The position numbers and the translations under genes are program-made. 64,000 nt of DNA, from assembly GCA_025463125.1 (NCBI GenBank), contig JAOAPX010000074.1:1-64000 (forward strand), written 5' to 3'. Below the pieces are notes generated by a model. The model made no database searches and was not told the DNA's origin. It saw nothing but the letters and a program-made list of their open reading frames with translations. Below, piece by piece: positions 44,654 to 53,196 of this stretch (its first letter is position 1; each line of letters starts with the position of its first letter). The DNA is from Acidobacteriota bacterium (GTDB taxonomy: Bacteria; Acidobacteriota; Blastocatellia; Pyrinomonadales; Pyrinomonadaceae).

Positions 44654-44667
44654 ATTTAACGAAGTTT

Positions 44668-45102
44668 TTAGCAAAGCTCTTCGACGTGTTCGCCTAAAAC
44701 CTTCAGAGCATTTGCCAAATCTGTTTGTTTTATCAAAAGGTGATCGCGCGAAAATGCCGAAAGAGATACGATGGAAATTCCCGCTTCAGCCAGAATTCGC
44801 GAAACTTCGGCTAAGAATCCGACGATTGTAAAATCAAGTTCGATATCGAAGCTTAAAAGGCGAAAACCGCTTTGAGTTTTGGCGCTTAAAACGGCGTATC
44901 GAATCGTTTGAAAATCAACGTCGTCGAGCAAAAGCGTGACTTCCCATTTATCGGAAAAGATCATAAACGGCGCGGTCATTCGCGGTGAAAGTTCGGGGTT
45001 TTCCAGAAGCTTGCGCCAATCTTCGTGTTGCAGTGAAACAAGAGTATATGTTTCGGGCGCGACTTCAACTCTTGTTTTACTGAGCAGTTCTTTTGAATTC
45101 AT
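44668..45102 (-). CDS. ACT-domain protein linked to RNase J
   Basis: A 144-residue protein of the small ACT-domain group related to proteins that bind amino acids. The N-terminal half (about 10-75) and the C-terminal ACT fold (FRLLSFDIELDFTIVGFLAE, then VSRILAEAGISIVSLSAFSRDH) are recognisable; ILAEAGISIVSLSAF is the ligand-loop region. No catalytic domain is attached, so it is a stand-alone sensor. Its ATG touches the RNase J stop codon with no base between, implying translational coupling. Which amino acid it binds and whether it acts on RNase J are open. Confidence 0.85.
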   Translation of the reverse strand: MNSKELLSKTRVEVAPETYTLVSLQHEDWRKLLENPELSPRMTAPFMIFSDKWEVTLLLDDVDFQTIRYAVLSAKTQSGFRLLSFDIELDFTIVGFLAEVSRILAEAGISIVSLSAFSRDHLLIKQTDLANALKVLGEHVEELC

Positions 45103-46764
45103 TTATATTTCGACGATCGTCGTCACAATAACGGGCTTTGTGCCGATTTCTTTTTGCACGAACCTTTTCAGGTGAACGCGAAGTTTCTCCTGAAAACCTT
45201 TTTTATCGGCGATTTCTTCTTTTTTCATAGCGAAAATCGCGTCCGTTATCGCCTGCCGAGCCTCGCCCGTAAATCCGTTCGAAAAATCTATATTGGCAAC
45301 GCCCTGATAAGAAATTTGCGGCTCGCCGATGATTTCCTTCGATTGCTTGTCGATTGTTACGACGAGCGAAATCGCGCCGCCGTAAGCGAGTTTTTTGCGC
45401 TCGCGAATAACGTCGTATTCGATTTCGGCAAGCGATTCTTCATCGATAAACGATTTTTCGAGATTATTGCTCTCGACGATTCGCGCGCCCCATTCGTCGA
45501 TCTCCAGAAGATCGCCGTTTTCTATCAAAATGACGTTTTCGTCGTTGTACCCGGGAATATGATTCTTCACGTATTCCTTGTGGCGAAACAGCATACGGTA
45601 TTCGCCGTGAATCGGAATCAAATATTTCGGGCGCGCCGTTTCGGTCAGAATTTTTATGTCTTCCTGCGAAGCGTGACCGGAAACATGCACGAGACGGCGT
45701 TTTTCCTCGATAATATTCGCGCCGTGCTTGTATAAATGTCCGATCAGGCGCGAAATGTTTCTTTCATTGCCGGGAATGATTCTGGCTGAAAGTATGACCG
45801 TATCGCCTTTTTGGATTCCCAAGCCTTTATAAGACGAGGTCGCCATATTCCAGAGCGCGGCGCGCGGCTCGCCCTGCGAACCGGTTACGAGATAAACGAT
45901 TTCGTCGTCGTTTAGAGTGCGGGATTCGCCCAAACCGACAAGCGTTTCGCGCGGAATTCGCAAAAGTCCCTGTTCTTCGGCAATTTCGACGTTTTTTTGC
46001 ATTGATCGCCCGAGAACGCAGACTTTTCTGTCGTATTCATCGGCGACGTCGAAAATCACCTGCAAACGATGCAGCGAAGAGGAAAACGTCGCGACGATGA
46101 TGCGCCCTTCCGCGTGCGAAAAAATCTCTTCGAATGCCGGAATAACGGCTTGTTCCGAGGGCGTTCTGCCTTCGACCGTCGCGTTCGTCGAATCGCCCAA
46201 AAGCGCGAGCACGCCCTGGTCGCCGTATCTGGCGAGAGTTTTCAAATCATACGGCTTGCCGATGACGGGCGTATCGTCGATCTTGTAATCGCCGGTATGA
46301 ATAATCGTGCCGAGCGGCGTCGTGATCGCCAGCGAGAAACAATCGATAAGCGAATGCGACGCGTGTATGAACTCTATTTTAAAGTTGCCGATTTCGATGA
46401 CATCATTTGCCTCGACGCGGTGCAGCAAAACGTTGTCGAGCATTCTATGCTCGTCAAGCCGCTTTTCCGCTAGGGCGAGCGTAAAACGAGAGCCGTAAAC
46501 CGGCAAATTAAATTTCTTCAGAATATAGGAAAGCGCGCCTATATGATCTTCGTGCCCGTGCGTTAAGATCAGCGCGGTTAAATCGGAACGATACTGCTCC
46601 AGAAAATCAAAGTTCGGTATCGAAATATCGACGCCGTAAGGCGTTTCTTCGGGAAACCCCATTCCGGCGTCAACAACAATCATTTCATCACCGTAACGAA
46701 TTCCCATACAGTTCATTCCGAATTCGCCGATGCCGCCAAGCGGTATAATTTCTATTTTATTCAC
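45103..46764 (-). CDS. rnj: Ribonuclease J
   Basis: A metallo-beta-lactamase/beta-CASP ribonuclease with 5'-3' exo- and endonuclease activity in RNA decay and rRNA processing. Metal motifs: THGHEDHIGAL (about residue 71), HASHSLIDCF, HTGDYKID (about 158), GDSTNA, and the beta-CASP motif VHVSGHASQEDI (about 360); IPIHGEYRML completes it. The C-terminal domain (about 450-553) is present. The start is GTG 46764. The gene pairs with an ACT-domain gene. Divergent from the manganese riboswitch-terC unit, with 391 bases between the starts. Confidence 0.96.
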   Translation of the reverse strand: MNKIEIIPLGGIGEFGMNCMGIRYGDEMIVVDAGMGFPEETPYGVDISIPNFDFLEQYRSDLTALILTHGHEDHIGALSYILKKFNLPVYGSRFTLALAEKRLDEHRMLDNVLLHRVEANDVIEIGNFKIEFIHASHSLIDCFSLAITTPLGTIIHTGDYKIDDTPVIGKPYDLKTLARYGDQGVLALLGDSTNATVEGRTPSEQAVIPAFEEIFSHAEGRIIVATFSSSLHRLQVIFDVADEYDRKVCVLGRSMQKNVEIAEEQGLLRIPRETLVGLGESRTLNDDEIVYLVTGSQGEPRAALWNMATSSYKGLGIQKGDTVILSARIIPGNERNISRLIGHLYKHGANIIEEKRRLVHVSGHASQEDIKILTETARPKYLIPIHGEYRMLFRHKEYVKNHIPGYNDENVILIENGDLLEIDEWGARIVESNNLEKSFIDEESLAEIEYDVIRERKKLAYGGAISLVVTIDKQSKEIIGEPQISYQGVANIDFSNGFTGEARQAITDAIFAMKKEEIADKKGFQEKLRVHLKRFVQKEIGTKPVIVTTIVEI

Positions 46765-46916
46765 AATAAGTTATTCCCTATAATATGAAATTACCATAAA
46801 ACCGCAAACTATTACACATCCGCTAAAACGGTTTGCAGCCGCAAGCCGTTTTGAGTTTCGCCGGCGATTTCGGGTTTTAATCGAATCACGTTATTGTTTA
46901 TAAAAAATTCTAATTC

Positions 46917-46945
46917 TTGACACAAGTTTTTTGTATTTTTATACT
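46917..46945 (+). promoter_or_regulatory. Sigma-70 promoter of the terC riboswitch transcript
   Basis: A consensus TTGACA (46917-46922) and TATACT (46940-46945) are separated by exactly 17 bases. The predicted start point is near 46952, about 10 bases before the riboswitch, leaving a 200-base leader before terC. Confidence 0.85.
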
Positions 46946-46961
46946 AATCAGGTAACATTTT

Positions 46962-47061
46962 TTGAAGGGGAGTAGATAGCCTTTTCGGTCGGGCGATGCC
47001 GTCAATACAGTTTTCTCGAATGTAGAAAACTCGGTTCGTCAGCGTAAGTATCAAGACCTTC
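46962..47061 (+). promoter_or_regulatory. yybP-ykoY-type manganese riboswitch
   Basis: The leader contains gaaggggagtagatagcc (46964-46981) and gggcgatgccgtcaatacag (46991-47010), the two most conserved loops of the yybP-ykoY aptamer, which dock to bind Mn(II). A variable hairpin (gttttct/agaaaac) and a closing segment agcgtaagtatcaagacctt follow. GAAGG at 46964-46968 can pair with CCTTC at 47057-47061 as helix P1. The downstream TerC-family gene is a classical client. In known cases Mn(II) binding turns on exporter expression. Confidence 0.9.
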
Positions 47062-47088
47062 TGCGATGAGAAACACGCGGAAGGTCTT
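47053..47088 (+). promoter_or_regulatory. Alternative hairpin of the riboswitch expression platform
   Basis: aagaccttc (47053-47061) pairs with gaaggtctt (47080-47088), extended by tgcg/cgcg. Its left arm includes the CCTTC that closes riboswitch helix P1, so the two structures exclude each other. No U-run follows (agtgtttaaatag), so the mechanism could be weak termination or translational control. Confidence 0.65.
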
Positions 47089-47155
47089 AGTGTTTAAATA
47101 GATGTCGTTTCCGTTTGTTTTCCGTTGATTACAATTTTTTTCTGGAGAAAAAACA

Positions 47156-48148
47156 ATGGATTCTATTTTATTTCCTTTTGCCGATTACTGGTGGTTTTAC
47201 GGAGGATTCCTGGTCTTCGTACTGATTATGCTCGCTCTCGATCTGGGCGTGTTTAATAGAAAAGCTCACGTCGTTTCATTCAAGGAAGCCACCATCTGGA
47301 GCATCGTCTGGGTTACGCTCGCGCTAACTTTCAACTTTCTTTTTTATCAATACGCTTCGTCCAAATACGGCGCTGAGATCGGGCAGACGGCGGCGCTCGA
47401 ATTTCTCACCGGTTACGTTCTCGAATATTCGCTTTCGATTGACAACATTTTCGTTTTCGTTCTGGTTTTCAGTTATTTCGGCATTCCGCCTCAATACAAG
47501 CACCGCGTTTTGTTTTACGGCATTTTAGGCGCGCTGATATTTCGAGCAATTTTTATCGCCCTCGGTTCGGCGCTGATGCAGATTCACTGGATTATCTATA
47601 TTTTCGGCGCATTTTTGATCATCACCGGCATCAGGATGATGTTCACAAACAACGAGGAAATCGATCCGGACAAAAACTTTCTGATCCGAATTTTCCGAAA
47701 ATTCATGCCGGTAACGCATGAGATCGACGGCAAAAGCTTTTTTATCAAAAAAGACGGCATAACTTACGCGACGCCGCTTTTTATCGCGCTTTTATTTTTA
47801 GAAGCGACCGATATTATCTTTGCCGTCGATAGCGTTCCGGCGATTTTCGCCGTTACGAAAGAACCTCTGATTGTTTTCACATCAAACATTTTCGCAATTT
47901 TAGGACTTCGTTCGATGTATTTTATGCTCGCGGGCGTTATCAACAAATTTCATCTTTTGAAATACGGACTGGCGCTTGTTCTGATTTTCGTGGGCTTGAA
48001 AATGGTTTGGCTCAACGATGCTTTTAACGGCAAATTCCCGATCACCTGGTCGCTCGGCATAATTCTCGGAACAATTCTCATTTCGATAATCGCTTCGCTT
48101 TTATTCCCGAAAGCGGCGGAAGAAGAAATAAAAACCGCCGAACAATAA
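47156..48148 (+). CDS. TerC-family membrane protein, probable manganese exporter
   Basis: A 330-residue integral membrane protein of the TerC/Alx/MeeF group, which exports Mn(II) and metalates exoenzymes. About eight to nine membrane segments are visible. The conserved acidic motifs are GYVLEYSLSIDNIFVFVLVF (about residues 84-103) and LEATDIIFAVDSVPAIFA (about 214-231), with SNIFAILGLRSMYF after. A GGAG ribosome-binding site precedes the start. Control by the upstream manganese riboswitch supports a Mn(II) efflux role rather than tellurite resistance. The gene ends at a strong terminator. Confidence 0.95.
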   Translation: MDSILFPFADYWWFYGGFLVFVLIMLALDLGVFNRKAHVVSFKEATIWSIVWVTLALTFNFLFYQYASSKYGAEIGQTAALEFLTGYVLEYSLSIDNIFVFVLVFSYFGIPPQYKHRVLFYGILGALIFRAIFIALGSALMQIHWIIYIFGAFLIITGIRMMFTNNEEIDPDKNFLIRIFRKFMPVTHEIDGKSFFIKKDGITYATPLFIALLFLEATDIIFAVDSVPAIFAVTKEPLIVFTSNIFAILGLRSMYFMLAGVINKFHLLKYGLALVLIFVGLKMVWLNDAFNGKFPITWSLGIILGTILISIIASLLFPKAAEEEIKTAEQ

Positions 48149-48179
48149 ATTTCTCCGAAAAACGGTTTCGGTTAAAGAA

Positions 48180-48223
48180 AAAAAAGGGTTGAGAATATTT
48201 TATTTTATTCTCAACCCTTTTTT
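48180..48223. terminator. Bidirectional rho-independent terminator
   Basis: aaaaaagggttgagaata (48180-48197) pairs perfectly with its complement at 48206-48223 around an 8-base AT loop, flanked by A and T runs. It separates convergent terC and rsmA. Confidence 0.92.
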
Positions 48224-48244
48224 CTTAATCCTTTTAATCAGCAT

Positions 48245-49063
48245 TTACCCGTTTTCAATGGCAAAATAAACGTTTTCCCATTCCGAAGGATGCAAACTTT
48301 CCGCGCGGCGCGAAGGCTCGACGTCAGCGGTTTTGAAGATTTCGAGCCAGTCGATCTGCGCGCCGGAAAGGCTTTTCAATTCGGCGTTTTTCAGATTATT
48401 GTAAATCGTTTTGCGCTTTTGCATAAACGCCGCGCTGACCAGCTCGCGAAACAAGATTTGATTTTCAATTTTGATTTCGCTTTTCGGTTTGAGCCTGACG
48501 ATCGAGCTCCAGACTTTCGGCGCGGGACGAAAAGCCGACGGCGGAACGTCGAAAAGCTTTTTGCTTTCAAGATAAGCTTCGGTTAAAACCGTCAAAAATC
48601 CGCGGTCGGAATTCCCGACTTCAGCCGTAATTCGTTCGACGACTTCGCGCTGAAACATCAGGATCATTTCGGAAAACTCATTCGCCTGCTCGATCAGCTT
48701 TTGCAGAATTGCGGTGGAAATATAATAAGGCAAATTCGCGACGAGCTTTATTTTAGGATTTTCGGCTTGTGTGCCGGTCAGTTCGCTGAAATTTACTTTG
48801 AGCGCGTCGGATTCGATCAAACGAAAATTTTCCGCCGCTGAAAAACGCTCTTTTAGGACGGCAATCATATCGCGTTCGAGCTCTATGGCTGAAACATTTG
48901 CGCCCGATTCGATTAATTTTTCGGTCAAAGCGCCGCGTCCCGCGCCGATTTCCACGATCGTTTCGCCTTTTTGCGGGTTGAGCGCGGAAATGATTTTGTC
49001 GATGTAATTTTCGTCAATCAGGAAATTCTGACCGAAGGATTTTTTAGCGTAAGACTGTTTCAT
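48245..49063 (-). CDS. rsmA: 16S rRNA dimethyladenosine transferase
   Basis: Methylates two adjacent adenosines (A1518 and A1519 in E. coli numbering) near the 3' end of 16S rRNA. Motifs in 272 residues: KKSFGQNFLID, the SAM-binding VEIGAGRGALTEKL (about residues 37-50), AIELERDM, and the catalytic NLPYYIS (about 110). The C-terminal helical domain has AFRPAPKVWSSIVRL. It follows ribD by 52 bases. Loss of the enzyme in other bacteria gives kasugamycin resistance. Confidence 0.97.
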   Translation of the reverse strand: MKQSYAKKSFGQNFLIDENYIDKIISALNPQKGETIVEIGAGRGALTEKLIESGANVSAIELERDMIAVLKERFSAAENFRLIESDALKVNFSELTGTQAENPKIKLVANLPYYISTAILQKLIEQANEFSEMILMFQREVVERITAEVGNSDRGFLTVLTEAYLESKKLFDVPPSAFRPAPKVWSSIVRLKPKSEIKIENQILFRELVSAAFMQKRKTIYNNLKNAELKSLSGAQIDWLEIFKTADVEPSRRAESLHPSEWENVYFAIENG

Positions 49064-49115
49064 TGTTTAGCGACGGTTATCGCGAGTTTTCAGTTTGTTT
49101 TTCGTTTCAAGCTCG

Positions 49116-50240
49116 CTAAAAAGCAGTTGAACCGCTTACCGGATAACCCGTAACTTCAATATCCTCATCGTGTTTCGAGGTTTCCACGTCGCGCAGGCGA
49201 ATCGCCGTCGAAAGCAATTGCGAGCCTTGCCCGCCGATCGCCGTCGGCGCGTCTTTTCCGCCGATAACGATCGGCGCGATAAAAAACGAGACTTTATCAA
49301 TCAATTTGGCGTCGTTAAAAGCGCCCGCGAGCATCGTTCCGCCTTCGACCAGAACGCTCTGCAAATCGCGCTTTCCGAGCTCGTATAAAACGCCCTGCAA
49401 ATTTCTGCCGCCTTCGGCTATCTGGACGACCTCGACGCCTTCGGCTTTTAACTCTTTAATTTTTTCCGTGTCCGAGCTGTCTGTAAACAGAATCGTCGGC
49501 GTATCGCGAGCCGTGTAAACGATTTGAGCATTCAGAGAAACTTTCAGCGAATTATCGAGCACGACGCGCGCCAGTTTTCGCCTGCGTTTTTTTCCGCTCC
49601 GGTCTGTCAAACTCGGATTATCAACGACAACCGTATTTGCGCCGACCATTATCGCGTCGTATTCGTGGCGCAGCTCTTGCGATTTTTCTCTGGATTTTTC
49701 CCCGGTAATCCAGCGCGAATCGCCGGTACGCGTCGCGATTCGACCGTCGAGCGAAATAGCCATTTTCAAATGCACGAACGGTCGTTTTGTTTTGTGCCAG
49801 TGAAAAAATTTTTCGTTCAAACGCGCGGCTTCTTCCTTTAAAATGCTGTTTACGACTTCGATCCCGTTTTCACGCAAAATTCTGAAACCGTTTCCCGAAA
49901 CGAGCGGGTTCGGGTCTTCGATCGGCGCGACAACTCTTTTAATCCCCGCGTTTATTAAAGCTTCCGTGCAAGGCTTGGTTCTGCCCTGATGCGCGTGCGG
50001 TTCGAGCGAAACGTAAGCCGTGCCGCCGCGAGCGCGTTCGCCCGCCTGGTTCAAAGCGATAACTTCGGCGTGCGTGACATTGTCGTAAATATAAGTTCCC
50101 TCGCCGACCGCATCGCCGTTTTCCGCGACGATCACGCAGCCGACAAGAGGACTCGGGCTAACCTGCCCAATGCCGAAAGACGCGAGCTCCAGTGCGCGCC
50201 GCGTCCATTTTATATCGAGTTCTGAAAAATCTTGTTTCAA
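49116..50240 (-). CDS. ribD: Bifunctional riboflavin biosynthesis deaminase/reductase
   Basis: Deaminates and then reduces the pyrimidine intermediate of riboflavin synthesis. The deaminase domain (1-145) has HAEVIALNQAG, with catalytic His and Glu, then LEPHAHQGRTKPC: the first of the two zinc cysteines (usually EPC) is His here (codon cac near 50000), the second is kept. The reductase domain (about 150-374) has LKMAISLDGRIATRTGDSRW, GANTVVVDNPSLTDR and LVEGGTMLAGAFND. The start is TTG 50240, the first available start after an in-frame stop. No other rib genes are nearby. Confidence 0.94.
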   Translation of the reverse strand: MKQDFSELDIKWTRRALELASFGIGQVSPSPLVGCVIVAENGDAVGEGTYIYDNVTHAEVIALNQAGERARGGTAYVSLEPHAHQGRTKPCTEALINAGIKRVVAPIEDPNPLVSGNGFRILRENGIEVVNSILKEEAARLNEKFFHWHKTKRPFVHLKMAISLDGRIATRTGDSRWITGEKSREKSQELRHEYDAIMVGANTVVVDNPSLTDRSGKKRRRKLARVVLDNSLKVSLNAQIVYTARDTPTILFTDSSDTEKIKELKAEGVEVVQIAEGGRNLQGVLYELGKRDLQSVLVEGGTMLAGAFNDAKLIDKVSFFIAPIVIGGKDAPTAIGGQGSQLLSTAIRLRDVETSKHDEDIEVTGYPVSGSTAF

Positions 50241-50252
50241 CTTTGATCGTGA

Positions 50253-51290
50253 TTAATTGAACAGCCCGTTTACGTAGCTTTCCGGATCGAAAACCATCAG
50301 ATCGTCAACCTGTTCGCCGATGCCGACGTAGCGGATCGGGAGATTTAATTCCTTGGCGATGGCGACGGCGATTCCGCCTTTTGCGGTGCCGTCGAGTTTT
50401 GTTAAAACGATTCCGGTGACGTCAGCGGTTTTCATAAACTGGCGCGCCTGTTCGAGACCGTTCTGACCGGTTACGGCGTCGATGACGAGCAAAGTTTCGT
50501 GCGGCGCCTGCGGCACTTCGCGCCCGGCGATGCGCTTCATTTTTTCGAGCTCAGCCATCAAATTCGATTTGTTGTGCAGGCGTCCGGCTGTGTCAACGAT
50601 TAAAACGTCTGCGTTTCGCGATTTCGCGGCTCGAAGCGAATCGAAAAGCACGGCTGCCGGGTCGGTTCCCTGTTTTTGCTGAATGATCGGAACGCCGGCG
50701 CGTTCAGCCCAGATTTCGAGCTGGTCGGAAGCGGCGGCGCGGAATGTGTCCGCGGCACAGATTAAAACGCCGTGCCCTTCGTTTTTAATGCGCTGGGCGA
50801 GCTTTCCGATCGTCGTCGTTTTGCCGACGCCGTTGACGCCGACGACCATCAGCACATAAGGCTTGATATCCAAATCGTATTTTCGCTCGTCGGCGACGCC
50901 GCGCTGCTCGGAATGATGCAGAATTTCGAGCAGTTCCTTTCTCATCGCGGCTTTGAGCGCGCCTAAATCGTTGATTTCCTGACGCGAAACGCCTTTGCGA
51001 ATCGCTTCGAGAATCTGCATCGTCGTCGCGACGCCGATGTCCGTCGAAATCAGCATTTCTTCGAGTTCGTCAAGAAAAGCTTCGTCGATCTGCTTGCGAC
51101 CTTCGAAAATCGTGTCGAGTTTATTGTTGATCGAATCGCGCGTTTTTTCGATTGCTTTCGTAAAACGCACGCCGATTTCCCGCTCGACGGCTTCTTCCTG
51201 AGCTTTGAGTTCTTCGAGAGATTTATCTAATCCTAGAATCGAGCTTGAGAATTTGTCTTCGTCTTTTTTTCTGCGCCAAAAAAATGCCAT
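50253..51290 (-). CDS. ftsY: Signal recognition particle receptor FtsY
   Basis: The membrane-associated SRP-GTPase that receives ribosome-nascent chains for the Sec translocon. The short charged N-terminus ([16 protein letters not shown]) replaces the long acidic A-domain of E. coli. The NG domain has the P-loop [16 protein letters not shown] (about residues 150-165), [38 protein letters not shown] (about 299) and [13 protein letters not shown]. 345 residues, complete. It begins 12 bases from ribD on the same strand. Confidence 0.97.
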   Translation of the reverse strand: MAFFWRRKKDEDKFSSSILGLDKSLEELKAQEEAVEREIGVRFTKAIEKTRDSINNKLDTIFEGRKQIDEAFLDELEEMLISTDIGVATTMQILEAIRKGVSRQEINDLGALKAAMRKELLEILHHSEQRGVADERKYDLDIKPYVLMVVGVNGVGKTTTIGKLAQRIKNEGHGVLICAADTFRAAASDQLEIWAERAGVPIIQQKQGTDPAAVLFDSLRAAKSRNADVLIVDTAGRLHNKSNLMAELEKMKRIAGREVPQAPHETLLVIDAVTGQNGLEQARQFMKTADVTGIVLTKLDGTAKGGIAVAIAKELNLPIRYVGIGEQVDDLMVFDPESYVNGLFN

Positions 51291-51613
51291 ATATTGTTTC
51301 GGACTTTAGAGTCTGGATTCCGGATTTATTTTCCGAAATTATAATCTAATTAATAATGCCTTTATAAAAAAATTTAGTAACAAACCAAAGTTTCGATTAT
51401 AAAAAAGAATCGCACGCTTCGGCAAACGTGCGATTTCTTATGTTGATTCCGGATGTTTCGGGCAAAACTTAAACGCCTCGCTTAAACGATTGCCGCAATA
51501 ATATTATTCAACTTCCTGTTTAATCACCCGCGATACGATTTTAGTTTATCGGCATTCTCGAATAGCGCCTAACCCGAAATGCGGGAAAACGCGAACATAA
51601 AATAAAAAACGAA
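51291..51613. other. 323-base intergenic region with one hairpin
   Basis: Between ftsY and the GYF/zinc-finger gene. AT-rich and without a convincing ORF. It holds the terminator hairpin at 51408-51435; the ftsY promoter should lie left of that hairpin. Confidence 0.6.
51408..51435 (-). terminator. Rho-independent terminator
   Basis: aatcgcacg/cgtgcgatt (51408-51416 with 51427-51435) forms a 9-base-pair GC-rich stem, and on the minus strand it is followed by cttttttataatc. It lies 178 bases past the stop of the 51614-53170 gene and upstream of ftsY. Confidence 0.8.
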
Positions 51614-53170
51614 TTACGCGGTTAAGGCGATTTCCTTTCTGCGCAGAACGGCGCCGAGAATGTTTGAAAAAACCAGCCAGAGATAGAAAAACAAAAAACT
51701 CCCGATGATTAAAGACCCGATCGCGCCGAGCAGAGGCAGGTTTGCGCCGGAAAAGCCTGCGTAAACGCCGTAAACCACAGCTGCGAGCGCTGCCATAAAA
51801 ATCATCGTCAGGAAAATGATTTTTATGTAATCGAAGCCGCATTTTTTTATCGCATTAAAGGCTTGTAATAAATTGAGCGTTTTTGAAAAGGAACGCGTCG
51901 AGCCCGATACGAGACTGACCGCCGGAAATAAAAGAAAACCGAGAATAAACGCGAAAAACAAAGGCATCTGGAAATATATCGAAAGCCGCATAAACGATTT
52001 GAAAACTTTTTCGATCTGCGTCGTATCGGCTAAATAATTGCCGCCTAAAAACGAATCAGATTGACGTTCAAGACTGACTTTTACTTTTTCCCGGACATTC
52101 CCGGCATCGACCGCGAGCTTTTCGCCCGGATGAGCCGAATTAAGAGTTGAATTTATTTTGTTATTCGATGAAAGCACTTCCGTTTCGACATTTTCAAGGT
52201 GATCCGCGAAGGTAACCCACGCGTAGGCTCCGGCTCCGATTGAAATTCCGATAAACAAACCGAAAGTGGTAATTACGACCGCGATGCTCAGCAAAAACGG
52301 GTGAATAAAGTCTTCCCAGAAAGTAAAACGTTTAAGGCGCGCCGCGAAATTCGCCTCGGGCTTGTTCTGAACTGAATTTTCTATCGTCTTAAACATCACG
52401 GAAAACAATAAAACACCCGAAAGAACAGAAACCGCCGCCGATAAAATCAAAAGCCTTGTTCCGCCAACCGCCAGAATTGCTTTCCCGACGATCAACGCGG
52501 CAAAAAAGACCGCGCAAATCGTCAAGCTCAGCGGAAACCGCAGCGGATGCCTGAAAGATTCGATAAAATCCGCCGCCCGCATTTTCGGCTCGGATGGTTT
52601 CGCGGTTTCTTCGGCAGGCATTTCAAGGCGCGGGTACGGCTTGTTTATCGAACCGACAACTTTACTGCCGGATAATTCGAATGCACTGGAAGTAACGCAT
52701 AAACCGCCGCAATTCAGACAAAGTTTAACGCTGCTTCCGAATGTGTTCGGGCAAGTTTTGCAAAAATACGTTTCGCAGATTTCGCAAACATAATTGTACG
52801 GTCGTTCCGGGTGAACCGAGCAAACCGGCAAATCAACCTGCTCTTCAATATTTTTCCCTGTTGCCGAGTTCGAAAATGCTGAATGCCCGGCGGGCTTTAT
52901 TTTCGAGCTGACGACGAAAGAATTTGCCTGCGAATCATTTTGCAAACCCGCTGTTTCCGCCGAAACTTCAGCCTGGTTTTCGGCGCGCTGTTCAAGAAAA
53001 TATTTATGAAGTTCGGGAATTTTGCCCGCGCTCAGCCACCGCAGATTTCCGCGCCTGACCTGATCTTCGGGCAAAACCGAGCCTTCTTTTATCCATTGAA
53101 TCAGTTCCTCAATTTCCGCTTCGTAGACGCGTTCCTGCACCAGCACCTGCCAGCTTTTATGGGAGTACAT
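51614..53170 (-). CDS. GYF-like/zinc-finger polytopic membrane protein
   Basis: A 518-residue protein. Residues 1-60 resemble a GYF_2-type peptide-binding domain (VYEAEIEELIQWIKEGSV, NLRWLSAGKIPELHKYF). A B-box-like zinc finger spans about 117-157: CSVHPERPYNYVCEICETYFC, then CLNCGGLC. The remainder (about 210-510) has six or more hydrophobic segments arranged like YIP1/DUF-type membrane proteins, with a soluble loop at about 330-390. A GAGGTAAGG ribosome-binding site precedes the start. It is 26 bases downstream of the HD-GYP gene, suggesting cotranscription. No known function; the soluble domains suggest protein recruitment at the membrane. Confidence 0.82.
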   Translation of the reverse strand: MYSHKSWQVLVQERVYEAEIEELIQWIKEGSVLPEDQVRRGNLRWLSAGKIPELHKYFLEQRAENQAEVSAETAGLQNDSQANSFVVSSKIKPAGHSAFSNSATGKNIEEQVDLPVCSVHPERPYNYVCEICETYFCKTCPNTFGSSVKLCLNCGGLCVTSSAFELSGSKVVGSINKPYPRLEMPAEETAKPSEPKMRAADFIESFRHPLRFPLSLTICAVFFAALIVGKAILAVGGTRLLILSAAVSVLSGVLLFSVMFKTIENSVQNKPEANFAARLKRFTFWEDFIHPFLLSIAVVITTFGLFIGISIGAGAYAWVTFADHLENVETEVLSSNNKINSTLNSAHPGEKLAVDAGNVREKVKVSLERQSDSFLGGNYLADTTQIEKVFKSFMRLSIYFQMPLFFAFILGFLLFPAVSLVSGSTRSFSKTLNLLQAFNAIKKCGFDYIKIIFLTMIFMAALAAVVYGVYAGFSGANLPLLGAIGSLIIGSFLFFYLWLVFSNILGAVLRRKEIALTA

Positions 53171-53196
53171 TTTTCCTTACCTCTAGTAATAAAAGA

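Larger units (their letters stand above)
46765..47155. promoter_or_regulatory. Divergent regulatory region of rnj and terC
   Basis: The right two thirds carry a sigma-70 promoter, a yybP-ykoY-type riboswitch and a hairpin, each listed separately. The left third (46765-46910) must hold the rnj promoter; catattatagg on the minus strand is a possible -10 region but no -35 was assigned. The terC ribosome-binding site GGAG lies at about 47142. Confidence 0.7.

Noticed and set aside
45154-45735. 193-codon plus-strand ORF inside RNase J
   Set aside because: Shadow frame of a strongly conserved gene; Phe/Val/Arg-rich without motif.
47156-48148. Tellurite resistance function for the TerC-family protein
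   Set aside because: No other ter genes are nearby and the manganese riboswitch points to Mn(II) homeostasis.
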